Both the position numbers and the translations under genes were made by a program. This document shows, one piece after another, positions 23,421-30,967 of a stretch of DNA of 32,501 nucleotides. The notes beneath the pieces are model-generated. The model did not search any database and was not told where the DNA came from. It was given only the letters and a program-made list of their open reading frames with translations. Origin of the DNA: a virus; IMG/VR virus record IMGVR_UViG_3300040809_000839, positions 1-32,501 of that record. The stretch is one strand, 5' to 3'. Position 1 is the stretch's first letter. The number at the start of each line of letters is the position of its first letter.

Positions 23421-24150
23421 TAAAAGTTTCTCCTTTTAAGATATTAGTAAAATTAATAATTGGTATTGTCCCAATAAAAGGCGCAGTATATAGATGCTTA
23501 TAATATACTCCGTTGTAGGGGCCTTGACTACCTCTATAATAATTATTTGCTACTGACCAACCTTCTAAAGAACTGGAGCCAACACCTCCTGAAACAAACC
23601 TAGACCAGTTTGTGCTATAATATAAAGATGTACCCCCTAAAAGAGCTTCCTGCTGAGCTCCCGTACCATTCTGAGGATCTGTATAAAGTCCATTTTGAGT
23701 GCCCCAACCTCTGCGAGAGTTATACCCAAAATAGCTGGTAGGCTCAAAGTTAGCATTTCCGAAAGTTCTACTATCTAGTACTAAAACATTGTTTGAGTTA
23801 TAAACTTGTAGTCCATAAGTTTGATTTGTGTCAGGAGATAGATTAGCCGAAGTAACTCCGTAAGAATTAATCGCGGGTCTTAGAAGCGCATAATCTAAAG
23901 AGGCTGCTGTTGTCGATCCTGTAAGTCGAATTTGTACTACTTCATTGTTTGTATTATCTGTTACTGTATGCTTATGGTACTCAACATGACTATTATTTGA
24001 AGGCGTAGGGAATTTTACAAATAAAAGTTCATCATTGTAAACTGTCCAAGAGCTTGCAGTTCCTATTTGAGCTAATTCATACTTCCATCCTTCGTCTGAG
24101 TCAAACTGAAGTATAGTATTGCTTGTGTCTACCCGTAATCCGTATCCCAT
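23413..24150 (-). CDS. Tail-associated protein with repeated Y-G-L modules
   Basis: This 245-residue beta-rich protein holds two copies of a module. The first is at the N-terminus (G-Y-G-L-R-V-D-T-S-N then L-Q-F-D-S), the second at about 111-128 (T-Y-G-L-Q-V-Y-N-S-N then L-V-L-D-S). A like module ends the 759-residue neighbour (A-Y-G-L-E-I). It is rich in Asn, Ser, Tyr and Gly, as in exposed tail proteins. It sits 4 bp downstream of that neighbour and overlaps the chaperone-like gene. A role in the fibre tip is inferred. Confidence 0.72.
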   Translation of the reverse strand: MGYGLRVDTSNTILQFDSDEGWKYELAQIGTASSWTVYNDELLFVKFPTPSNNSHVEYHKHTVTDNTNNEVVQIRLTGSTTAASLDYALLRPAINSYGVTSANLSPDTNQTYGLQVYNSNNVLVLDSRTFGNANFEPTSYFGYNSRRGWGTQNGLYTDPQNGTGAQQEALLGGTSLYYSTNWSRFVSGGVGSSSLEGWSVANNYYRGSQGPYNGVYYKHLYTAPFIGTIPIINFTNILKGETFNV

Positions 24151-24154
24151 AATT

Positions 24155-26434
24155 TTATCCTATTCTATGCACTTGATACCTAAAGGTTTGACTATATCCT
24201 GATGTATTTTCAAAACCTATGCGGCCATTATTTGCGTCTCTTATAGGTTTTATCATCAATTGACCGTCAAAAGGTGCGAGAACTAATATGCTTATTTTTG
24301 TTTCGTCGGATACTGCGCTTCCCAAGTTCGTCAACGCTGTGGGGTAAGTAGTAACTCCTGACCCAAGTGTTAGTTTACCTCCAGCAATTACATTAAAAGT
24401 TCTATGCCCCGGAGTAAATACTTTTGCTGTTCCATTTAATCCTCGTATTTCTAGCCCGTAGGCTCCGCTACCAGTACTAAGACTTCCTGAACCTCCACTT
24501 GATGACGATCCCTGAGAAGTGTCAGCAATTGTTACACTAGCTGAAGGGCTACCAGTGCTTGCATTATTACTATCTGTAGATGCTAAAGTTAAAGTTGCTG
24601 TTTCTGAGCCTTCTGTTGTAGCATCATTTGAAAAAGTAACTTGTACCGAACCTGTATTATTATTTATAGTAATAGTTCCTGTAAGGTTTCCTGTAATGTC
24701 TCCCGAAGTAATTCCACTAAGAGTATAGCCTACAGTTGTGCCATTTGCAACATTTGAAGTAGTTACCGTAAATGTTGTGCTTTGTCCTTCATTTATAGAC
24801 GTAGGGCTTGCAGAAACGCTGTAATTTGCGGGAGGCGGCTGTCGTGTTATTATAAAAGAATCGCCCGTATTTTGCCAAGTTCCCGAGCCCCCGTTAGTTG
24901 CAGGTATTCTTGCTTGACTAAAATATGTATAGTAATTTCCTGCGGAGGGTAATTCTGATTCACTATAACTAATTGTAAAACCAGCTTCTCCAGGGTTATA
25001 AGTGGAAACCCATCTAGGAATATCATTTGTGTAGAGTCTGTACTGAGTGCCCGAAGTATCTCCGGTAACATTTACAGTAGGATTAGTTGTTGTATCATTA
25101 TGAGTAAGACTAGTTGTACTTGGAGTTAGTGTAATAGAGGTGTCTGGTTGGTCAACTACATAGCTAGAACCTGTATAAGTCATGATTGTGCTGCTTTGAA
25201 TTGTAAAGCCTGTGGCACAAGCCCATATATAAACAGTGTCTGCTGTGCTATTCCCCGGTCCTGATATATTGGTTCCACTTGCAGAAGGTCCATAAAGTGT
25301 TCTACTACTGCTAGTATTATACGTTCTTCCCACTAAGCTTCCTAAGCTGCCATAAGTTGCTGTACTTCCTTGAGAAGCTCCTGCAGTATAAAATGCAAAA
25401 TATCTTGTAGTTGATCCACATCCAGTTAAACTATTTGTATAAGTTGTTGTACTTGAATTTAGAAGAACTGGATCTGTTCCTATAGAGATATTTAACTCCA
25501 ATGTAGGAGTTGTCGAGTCTGTAGTTACAGAAGTGGTCCCCTGGGAGCTAATTGCTACTCCATTTACCTGTCGAGCTCTTAAAGTATAAGTTGTACCTGC
25601 CGATAATCCTGTAAAAGTTTTTGGTGAAGTATACCAATTTGAGTTATTTATACTTACTTGTAAAGTTCCTACGTTTGGGGAGCCCGCAGTTGCAGTTCCT
25701 ACAAAACTTGTTTCTCCAATACTGCTTGCAGCAACACTTGGTTGCCCAGGAGTTTTATCAATAGTCACATATACAGGGCCAGCTACAATAGCTCCTGAAG
25801 TACTCCCAATCCTTAAAGTTGCTGCTGCTGCAGAAGTTTGAGCCCCTGAAAAAGAAGAAGATGCAGTAGCACTAAAGGTTCCCGAAGTTCCAGTTACTGT
25901 GCCCGTAGCACCTCCAAAGAAGGTACTATTATAGTAATATGTGCCACTAGTGGAGGCAGTCCAGCTAAACGTTACATTATTGCCACTAGCTACAGTAGTT
26001 GGGGATGCGCTAAGACTATAAGTAGTAGAAGAGCCTCCATCATCCCACTCTACTTTTACATTTCCTGATGTGCCAAAAGGATTGGAATTACTTGACCAAT
26101 TCCAAGATGTTCGATTATTACTACTATCATAACTATAGGTTGCGGCAGTTCTACTAAAAGTAGTGCTTCCGACTGTCATTGTAGCCCAGCCAGAATTAGC
26201 TCGATTTCCTGTTAATTGAAGTATAACAGACCCGGTACTACCTCCATCTGTAGTAGCCCAATTGCATATATAAACATCTGCTCCACTATATACAGAATCT
26301 AAATTAACATTTGAAGTACCTCCAGAGGTATTGGAAATAGTTCCTATGCTGGTAGCTGTATTAAAGCCATAGTTAGCTAGGCTACCGTATGTAAAAGCGC
26401 CTACAGCAACATATTTTGTTTGAAGAATTGCCAT
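24155..26434 (-). CDS. Large adhesin-like tail protein with FN3-like and Calx-beta-like domains
   Basis: I placed the start at the ATG at 26432-26434 (MAILQTKYVAVGAFTYGSL), sharing one base with the upstream stop, giving 759 residues. The longer upstream frame overlaps that gene by 72 bp. A Thr/Ser/Gly-rich chain contains Ig/FN3-like parts, such as L-S-A-G-T-T-Y-T-L-R-A-R-Q-V-N-G. Near 545-650 is a Calx-beta-like domain (S-I-N-E-G-Q-S-T-T-F-T-V, later T-E-G-S-E-T-A-T-L-T-L). The end has the Y-G-L module. Calx-beta repeats are common in surface adhesins and may bind calcium; here it may help bind host glycans or protein. Confidence 0.78.
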   Translation of the reverse strand: MAILQTKYVAVGAFTYGSLANYGFNTATSIGTISNTSGGTSNVNLDSVYSGADVYICNWATTDGGSTGSVILQLTGNRANSGWATMTVGSTTFSRTAATYSYDSSNNRTSWNWSSNSNPFGTSGNVKVEWDDGGSSTTYSLSASPTTVASGNNVTFSWTASTSGTYYYNSTFFGGATGTVTGTSGTFSATASSSFSGAQTSAAAATLRIGSTSGAIVAGPVYVTIDKTPGQPSVAASSIGETSFVGTATAGSPNVGTLQVSINNSNWYTSPKTFTGLSAGTTYTLRARQVNGVAISSQGTTSVTTDSTTPTLELNISIGTDPVLLNSSTTTYTNSLTGCGSTTRYFAFYTAGASQGSTATYGSLGSLVGRTYNTSSSRTLYGPSASGTNISGPGNSTADTVYIWACATGFTIQSSTIMTYTGSSYVVDQPDTSITLTPSTTSLTHNDTTTNPTVNVTGDTSGTQYRLYTNDIPRWVSTYNPGEAGFTISYSESELPSAGNYYTYFSQARIPATNGGSGTWQNTGDSFIITRQPPPANYSVSASPTSINEGQSTTFTVTTSNVANGTTVGYTLSGITSGDITGNLTGTITINNNTGSVQVTFSNDATTEGSETATLTLASTDSNNASTGSPSASVTIADTSQGSSSSGGSGSLSTGSGAYGLEIRGLNGTAKVFTPGHRTFNVIAGGKLTLGSGVTTYPTALTNLGSAVSDETKISILVLAPFDGQLMIKPIRDANNGRIGFENTSGYSQTFRYQVHRIG

Positions 26435-26973
26435 TATTCTACAGCCACATATGCTTTCATTACTTGAGGAATACTCTCTAAGCCATAGTACACTCCCCAA
26501 AGCCATACATCTGGCTCTACTTCAAGAGGTACAGGAAAAGTAATATTATTAGACTCAGCATATTGTTTTGCTTCTTGAATAGAAGTTGCAAAATAATAAT
26601 CTACTCCTACAAGCTCTCCTAGATTGTTGTGGGTAAGTGTTTTTGCATCATAAGTTCCAATGTAAGAACTATCTTCTGTTTTATATAACCTTTCTTGAGT
26701 TACTAGGTCAATTTTTATACCATAAACTGTTGTTGAGCCTTCTAAAGGTGTAATAGGAGATTCACCTAAAAGATATACACTTAAAGTCTGATTATTATAA
26801 AGTTTATAGGGAGCTGTAGACCCTGTCCAAAGAACAGGACTATCAAAGGTACGCCCTTCTAATAAATCTGCTGATTGCGAGGCGGACTTATCAATACGAA
26901 CGATTTGATTATTTGAATACACATGGTCTATAAAATGACCACTTGTATATCTTGTCATTGAATCCCAGCCCAT
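26434..26973 (-). CDS. Unknown tail-region protein (179 residues)
   Basis: This 179-residue protein is rich in aromatic residues. Landmarks are F-D-S-P-V-L-W-T-G-S (about 43-52), L-Y-N-N-Q-T-L-S-V-Y-L-L-G (about 58-70) and W-L-W-G-V-Y-Y-G-L (about 157-165). It lies 3 bp after the methyltransferase-like gene and overlaps the adhesin start by one base, so it is likely cotranslated with the fibre genes. I do not recognise the family. The first ATG lacks a clear ribosome site, and the ATG at residue 6 is an alternative start. Confidence 0.72.
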   Translation of the reverse strand: MGWDSMTRYTSGHFIDHVYSNNQIVRIDKSASQSADLLEGRTFDSPVLWTGSTAPYKLYNNQTLSVYLLGESPITPLEGSTTVYGIKIDLVTQERLYKTEDSSYIGTYDAKTLTHNNLGELVGVDYYFATSIQEAKQYAESNNITFPVPLEVEPDVWLWGVYYGLESIPQVMKAYVAVE

Positions 26974-26976
26974 CTT

Positions 26977-27588
26977 TTAGCCCCACTGATTCGCCATAGC
27001 TAAAGCGATGCCCATATAAGTTAATGAACGTTCTTTTGCGCGGTTAGGGGTGTTTGGTGTGTTGTCCCTACCACAATCATATTGATTAGCCCACCTCTGA
27101 TACTTGCGACCAGAAGGAGACTCGATTATTCGTGGTGGAATCTCATCGGTAGGTTCAAGTTTAGCCAAGCCCCTCATCCATAGCCCTGTCTTTTTGCTAG
27201 CATCATCTCCAAACATATAGGGATGAATATATTGGGGCTTGGGCATAAACTTGAGTCGAGTGTTGATACAACCGACTGGATTCTCAATAGCCACTTTTGG
27301 TATTGGTGCCTTCCAAAGGGTTGTAACAAATTCTAGCGCATCCTCTGTTAGAAGGGCTCGCTCGGGTCGTTTCTTATTCCAGTGCAAGCCAGAAGATGCT
27401 AAATATGTACAGGGAGGATGTGCGATCATCAAATCCCAGTTGTCGTCTAATACGTCAAGGACGTTGCCTTGGTAGTGAGGACCCTCACTCTCTGTCGGTA
27501 ATATATCACACGACATAGCGAAATGCCCACGCGCAGTAAATGCGTCTCGTACTCTTCCCGAATATTCACAAGCTACTAATACTCTCAT
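26977..27588 (-). CDS. Short DNA cytosine-methyltransferase-like protein
   Basis: This 203-residue protein has the SAM-binding motif V-A-C-E-Y-S-G-R-V-R (5-14) and P-P-C in A-H-P-P-C-T (56-61) with the nucleophile Cys60. Later it has I-E-N-P-V-G (101-106), where full enzymes have E-N-V. It ends in G-I-A-L-A-M-A-N-Q-W. That is the core of an m5C-type methyltransferase fold, but it is short, and no clear target-recognition domain is visible. Phages often carry such short relatives. It is the first gene of the P2 unit and lies among tail genes. It may protect phage DNA from host restriction; an alternative is a different base-modifying activity. Confidence 0.78.
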   Translation of the reverse strand: MRVLVACEYSGRVRDAFTARGHFAMSCDILPTESEGPHYQGNVLDVLDDNWDLMIAHPPCTYLASSGLHWNKKRPERALLTEDALEFVTTLWKAPIPKVAIENPVGCINTRLKFMPKPQYIHPYMFGDDASKKTGLWMRGLAKLEPTDEIPPRIIESPSGRKYQRWANQYDCGRDNTPNTPNRAKERSLTYMGIALAMANQWG

Positions 27589-27613
27589 TTGATTCCTCGA
27601 ATTTTAAGAGTAT

Positions 27614-27643
27614 ATTATAGCCTCATAGTACCTCGAATGTCAA
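27614..27643 (-). promoter_or_regulatory. Sigma70 promoter P2 for the methyltransferase-tail unit
   Basis: On the minus strand TTGACA (27638-27643) and TATAAT (27614-27619) are separated by 18 bp. The preceding TAAAAATATTTC block matches P5. It fills the 64-bp gap before the methyltransferase-like gene. Confidence 0.87.
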
Positions 27644-27652
27644 GAAATATTT

Positions 27653-28120
27653 TTAGCCTGCTATTATAGAAATGAATCCAATTACGATAACTAAGGTTAC
27701 AACGGTACCTATAACCACTGCAGCAATATCAATTATCATCGCTTTTTTCTCTGCTGCTTCTTTTGCTGCTTTTGCACGGGCGAGACGAATAGCTCTTCTC
27801 TCTTTCATCATATCTTCATAAAAGCCTATTTGACCTGTGTATATGAGATACTCGCGTAATTCTTTTTCGATTGCCATAATCTTATGACGAGCAGCAGTAA
27901 CTTCAAGAGCTTGAGCTTCTACACTTGAACCATTAAAAAGTTTTCCTACAAAGGATGAAGTAGTTGCTTTCATATTTGCTTCCGACAACTGGTCTTTTGC
28001 GTCAAAGAACTTTCCAAAGTATCCAATCATATCTTCTACTTCTTGACCAGTTTCCATCGCTTTTTTGATTGCTCCAAAAGCTGATGTTGCCATAGACACT
28101 GCTGCAGCTATTTCTATCAT
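27653..28120 (-). CDS. Membrane-anchored helical protein, exported-operon member
   Basis: This 155-residue protein has helices with K-K-A-M-E-T-G-Q-E-V-E-D-M-I-G-Y-F-G (about 19-36). A conserved-looking helix follows, E-K-E-L-R-E-Y-L-I-Y-T-G (84-95), then a basic run (R-R-A-I-R-L-A-R-A-K, about 107-116). One membrane segment lies at the C-terminus (about 130-153). It is the last gene of the P1 unit. The membrane-proximal charged run followed by a hydrophobic helix suggests a C-terminal anchor facing the cytoplasm. The family is unknown to me beyond an impression of similar proteins in large marine phages. Confidence 0.75.
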   Translation of the reverse strand: MIEIAAAVSMATSAFGAIKKAMETGQEVEDMIGYFGKFFDAKDQLSEANMKATTSSFVGKLFNGSSVEAQALEVTAARHKIMAIEKELREYLIYTGQIGFYEDMMKERRAIRLARAKAAKEAAEKKAMIIDIAAVVIGTVVTLVIVIGFISIIAG

Positions 28121-28227
28121 AAAAACGCTAGTCCTATTAAAAACCCTATATTCAGCCCAATTGAACAGACTAATACAAAGTCTTTACTAAAAGAATAAGG
28201 TACAAGCTCTTGTATATCATTGTTCAT
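28117..28227 (-). CDS. Tiny membrane protein (36 residues)
   Basis: An ATG at 28225-28227 overlaps the end of the upstream gene by 11 bp, and the stop TGA overlaps the next ATG (ATGA). The 36 residues begin MNNDIQELVPYSFSKDFV and end in one hydrophobic segment (about 18-36). The coupling on both sides supports translation. It is too short for a firm call. Confidence 0.55.
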   Translation of the reverse strand: MNNDIQELVPYSFSKDFVLVCSIGLNIGFLIGLAFL

Positions 28228-28696
28228 TCAGTGGGTTATCCAGTATAACTTGTATCTTTTCTTCCAAGTCTTTTCTCAGAGTGCGAAGATCATTATCAAG
28301 TGTACGGACTCGCTCATTCAGTTTTTGCTCCATTGCATAAACATCATCACGAACTTCTCGCTGGGTCTCAGCGGTCTTGTCGTCTACGCGACGTGCAAGA
28401 TCTTCTACTTTATCCATATCTTCGGAAAGGCTATCTTCAGCTTTCTCCACTTTTACATCAAGGCTTTCTACAAGCACTCGTAGTGATGCCATCTCTTCAC
28501 TTTGTACTGCGAGTTCCTGTTCAATTCCTGACATATCTGGAGCTACATACGACTCAATAGTCTCTTTCATATTTCTATAATCATTGTAAAATTCAAAAGC
28601 ACCCCAAGCTCCACCACCTAGAGTTGAGAGTGCAGTAAGGATGACAAACATTTTGCCACCTTTAAATGTCATTCCTGCAAATTCAAATTCTGCCAT
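28217..28696 (-). CDS. Membrane-anchored coiled-coil protein
   Basis: I chose the ATG at 28694-28696 (MAEFEFAGMTFKGGKMFVIL) with AGGAAG upstream, rather than a TTG further out. It gives 159 residues with one membrane segment (about 15-34). A long coiled coil (about 50-150) follows, with E-x-x-L-x-x-K heptads, for example D-K-V-E-D-L-A-R-R-V-D-D-K. The topology recalls an inner-membrane spanin or an envelope tether, but no cysteine/lipobox partner is seen. It overlaps the small genes on both sides. Confidence 0.75.
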   Translation of the reverse strand: MAEFEFAGMTFKGGKMFVILTALSTLGGGAWGAFEFYNDYRNMKETIESYVAPDMSGIEQELAVQSEEMASLRVLVESLDVKVEKAEDSLSEDMDKVEDLARRVDDKTAETQREVRDDVYAMEQKLNERVRTLDNDLRTLRKDLEEKIQVILDNPLNEQ

Positions 28697-28808
28697 ATCT
28701 GTGTGCTTCCTGTGCAATCTTTCTACAAGATGTAATAATTATGATACCTCCGTTCGGATCATACACCGTGTAGTAAATTAGATTGTCTTTTACTTCGGAC
28801 TTAATCAT
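28683..28808 (-). CDS. Small protein (41 residues) overlapping both neighbours
   Basis: An ATG at 28806-28808 lies inside the last codons of the upstream gene, and a TGA at 28683-28685 lies inside the start of the downstream gene. The product of 41 residues contains L-I-Y-Y-T-V-Y-D-P-N-G-G-I-I-I-I-T-S, a beta-hairpin pattern that recurs in tiny phage proteins. It fills the otherwise empty 100-bp gap. No function is known. Confidence 0.6.
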   Translation of the reverse strand: MIKSEVKDNLIYYTVYDPNGGIIIITSCRKIAQEAHRYGRI

Positions 28809-29232
28809 CTTGAAACTCCAGAGCTCTTAGTTGCTGTAACTCTCTTTCTAGCTTCATTACTTCAAGTCTCTTTTTCTTTAACTCAAGTTGGTAGAGTGTA
28901 TTACAGTTAAGTCTTTCTTTTGGCGCTCCAAGAGGAATTGTAATCTTTCCGTAAACACCAATATCCCTCATAAAATTATCATAGTTATAAGGCATATAAG
29001 GATCCCCGGCTGCTAGGTTATATGTTGGGTCTCCTTGATTTAATAATCCCACAACGCCAAACTCTACGTTTGTAGATGAGCCGATCGCTGCAGAACACTC
29101 TAAATCTCCCGCACGAATTCGATCAGATTGAAAATTCTGCGGAGACTGAGGCAATGTTAGATTTAACGACGACGATTGAGCAAATGCGAACATCGGAAAA
29201 AGTAACAGTAAAATTACCGTATTTTTGAACAT
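28801..29232 (-). CDS. Exported protein with signal peptide and C-terminal coiled coil (143 residues)
   Basis: The signal peptide is 1-18 (M-F-K-N-T-V-I-L-L-L-L-F-P-M-F-A-F-A, cleavage before Q). The mature part contains A-G-D-L-E-C-S-A-A-I-G (about 41-51) and V-E-F-G-V-V-G-L, then I-G-V-Y-G-K-I-T-I-P-L-G-A-P (about 91-104). A charged coiled coil ends it (about 113-139). Two cysteines (Cys46 and Cys109) could form a disulfide. It follows another exported-protein gene with a 19-bp overlap. The mature beta region followed by a coiled coil suggests an envelope subunit that pairs with a membrane partner. Confidence 0.78.
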   Translation of the reverse strand: MFKNTVILLLLFPMFAFAQSSSLNLTLPQSPQNFQSDRIRAGDLECSAAIGSSTNVEFGVVGLLNQGDPTYNLAAGDPYMPYNYDNFMRDIGVYGKITIPLGAPKERLNCNTLYQLELKKKRLEVMKLERELQQLRALEFQDD

Positions 29233-29585
29233 ATTCTCGAGCTTACCATATTTGTAGGAATTTCCTGTTTCAGAAACCTACTTCTTGAGCAAATATACAT
29301 TGCTTTAAAAAGCATCTCTTCTCGAATGAAAATCTGTACTTTCACTCTTTCTAAGTAGCTTGCTTTATAAATACGATTGGTAGAGACGAACGGGAGCTTG
29401 TTAAAGTCTTCGTCCGTAACCATCACTTCGAAATACTCTACATCTTCTCTTTTGTTAAAAAGTAACATCTCCGTTTCCAATACTTTATCCATATAAGAAG
29501 GTTTAAAGACTGGATATGTAGGAGTCCAAGAGTGGGCACTTGCGTACCCACTGAGGAATAAAAGAAGTAGTAAACTATTTCGCAA
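29214..29585 (-). CDS. Exported protein with signal peptide (123 residues)
   Basis: A TTG start at 29583-29585 lies inside the upstream gene's end; no ATG occurs before the signal peptide. The signal peptide runs to about 17 (R-N-S-L-L-L-L-L-F-L-S-G-Y-A-S-A). The mature chain begins H-S-W-T-P-T-Y-P, then carries beta-like V-E-Y-F-E-V-M-V-T-D and V-K-V-Q-I-F-I-R-E-E. It has C-S-R-S-R near 98-102 and ends S-S-R-I-C-S-K-I-R. The two mature cysteines (Cys98 and Cys119) likely pair in the periplasm. The V-x-V-T-D-E strand recalls Ig-like pilus chaperones, but this is only a resemblance. Confidence 0.75.
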   Translation of the reverse strand: MRNSLLLLLFLSGYASAHSWTPTYPVFKPSYMDKVLETEMLLFNKREDVEYFEVMVTDEDFNKLPFVSTNRIYKASYLERVKVQIFIREEMLFKAMYICSRSRFLKQEIPTNMVSSRICSKIR

Positions 29586-30066
29586 TGCAGTTGGCCTCTA
29601 CCATCGCTGTATAGTTACCTCCTGGAAATGGTTTATCGCCGCCATATTCTGCTTTCGATTCCATTTCAAACCAAGTACTGCCAGCAATTGTCAAATCAAA
29701 CTCAGTTGTAGCATTGTATTCGATTTTATTCGTATCATATGCTGACATACCTGCGTCCGATACCTCATGAACAGCAGCTGAGCCTGTCCACGCTACAGTA
29801 TCAGCAAGCCCAGGACTTTGAGAGAACGATGTGGGAGTAGTAATTACAGCTTTGTAATAATCTGCAAGAACTACATCATATCGTACAACTGGAAGAACAC
29901 CGCCATCCGTTGCTGCCGTTGACAGAACGTCTGCTGATGGGTTTCCATAAACTCCAGACGTGTCAGGAACTACAATGCAGTTGCCTTCGACGGTGCCATT
30001 GATAGGAACATTTTCCGCAGCTACGCTTGCAGAAAACACTGCACATACAAGAAGTTTTCGAAACAT
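29575..30066 (-). CDS. Exported protein with signal peptide, fimbrial-like beta domain (163 residues)
   Basis: I chose the ATG at 30064-30066 because it has AGGAG 7 bases upstream and is followed directly by a signal peptide (M-F-R-K-L-L-V-C-A-V-F-S-A-S-V-A-A). A longer frame upstream overlaps the prior gene. The mature domain starts E-N-V-P-I-N-G-T-V-E-G-N-C-I-V and ends M-V-E-A-N-C-I-A-K, so Cys31 and Cys160 probably pair. This spacing, with V-x-G-T-V near the N-terminus and V-E-A-x-C at the end, resembles pilin/spore-coat-U type exported beta domains. Homologous-looking proteins occur in marine phages without known role. Confidence 0.77.
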   Translation of the reverse strand: MFRKLLVCAVFSASVAAENVPINGTVEGNCIVVPDTSGVYGNPSADVLSTAATDGGVLPVVRYDVVLADYYKAVITTPTSFSQSPGLADTVAWTGSAAVHEVSDAGMSAYDTNKIEYNATTEFDLTIAGSTWFEMESKAEYGGDKPFPGGNYTAMVEANCIAK

Positions 30067-30076
30067 TAATAGTCTC

Positions 30077-30967
30077 CTATCTTTCGAACTGAGAGCGAAC
30101 AAGCGCTCGATGAAGTTTGTCTTGGGCATTGTTCATTCTAATCCCTCGACTCTGCCGTACTAAGGTTTTTACCAAAGTACCATTATCGGAAATATACGCT
30201 TTACTCACATACTCGGGAGAAGTAAGTGAGGCTGAATAAGCGCTTGGAAAAACATTCATATTTGCTAAAGCCATTTCTGTTGCGTTGTCCATGGCTGCGA
30301 GAGAAGACTCCATTGCAATTCCGAGTCTTTTTTCGAGCATCTGTTTTTCTAAGTCCTCTTCAGAACCTTCCACTACTCCTTCTCTTTCTTCCTCTTCATC
30401 TTCTTCGGATCTCATTACTGCTTTTCGATCAATTTCATCTTGTACATAATCATCTTCAAGAGGATCCGCAACTTCCGGTATATCTGGTATGTCTGGAATA
30501 AATCCTTCACAATCTGGGGAGGATTGTGGATTGAAACAGGGGTCAAAGCGATATGAGTAGACTATAAAAGGGTCATCTACTCTTCCTTCCCCTTCAACCA
30601 CAATTTCTCCGTCCCCGAAACGGCTTCCAAGAATTGCATTTACTGGAATACTCTTTGTAATTGTATTTCCTGGAAGTCCGCTCCAATCGTCTACAGAACG
30701 AAAAACATATTCGCCTTCATTTGCAGTATCTTCATTCTGCACATATACAATCATTCCGGTGTCCGGATCTTTTACCGCAGTATAGCGATATAAAACATTC
30801 GTAACTTCGAGACCCATTTGCTGCGGAAGCACATTTGTCATTACCCAGCGCATGCCGTCTGATGCGGCATTTAGTGATTGTCCGAAAACTATATCAGAGG
30901 AGTAAGAGAAGTGCGAGTAAAGCAGCGATACCACCGCCAGCGGTAGCAGTTTGTTTCTGCGTATCAT
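30077..30967 (-). CDS. Exported protein with acidic hinge, likely envelope or virion component (296 residues)
   Basis: The ATG at 30965-30967 starts a signal peptide (about 1-23: M-I-R-R-N-K-L-L-P-L-A-V-V-S-L-L-Y-S). The mature part is beta-rich (about 25-150, with V-F-R-S-V-D-D-W-S-G-L-P-G). A C-x-N-P-Q-S-S-P-D-C segment follows, then P-D-I-P-D-I-P-E and a strongly acidic run (about 185-210, E-E-D-E-E-E-E-R-E). A helical C-terminus completes it. The first 74 bp overlap the end of the upstream gene in another frame. Function is unknown; the acidic segment looks like a flexible hinge. Confidence 0.77.
   Translation of the reverse strand: MIRRNKLLPLAVVSLLYSHFSYSSDIVFGQSLNAASDGMRWVMTNVLPQQMGLEVTNVLYRYTAVKDPDTGMIVYVQNEDTANEGEYVFRSVDDWSGLPGNTITKSIPVNAILGSRFGDGEIVVEGEGRVDDPFIVYSYRFDPCFNPQSSPDCEGFIPDIPDIPEVADPLEDDYVQDEIDRKAVMRSEEDEEEEREGVVEGSEEDLEKQMLEKRLGIAMESSLAAMDNATEMALANMNVFPSAYSASLTSPEYVSKAYISDNGTLVKTLVRQSRGIRMNNAQDKLHRALVRSQFER

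Noticed and set aside
26435-26506. Upstream extension of the adhesin frame to an alternative start at 26506
   Set aside because: It overlaps the 179-residue gene by 72 bp; the ATG at 26434 shares a stop/start base with that gene and begins a typical domain.
30067-30129. Longer N-terminus of the fimbrial-like exported protein
   Set aside because: The ATG at 30066 has an AGGAG site and is directly followed by a signal peptide; the extension overlaps the previous gene.
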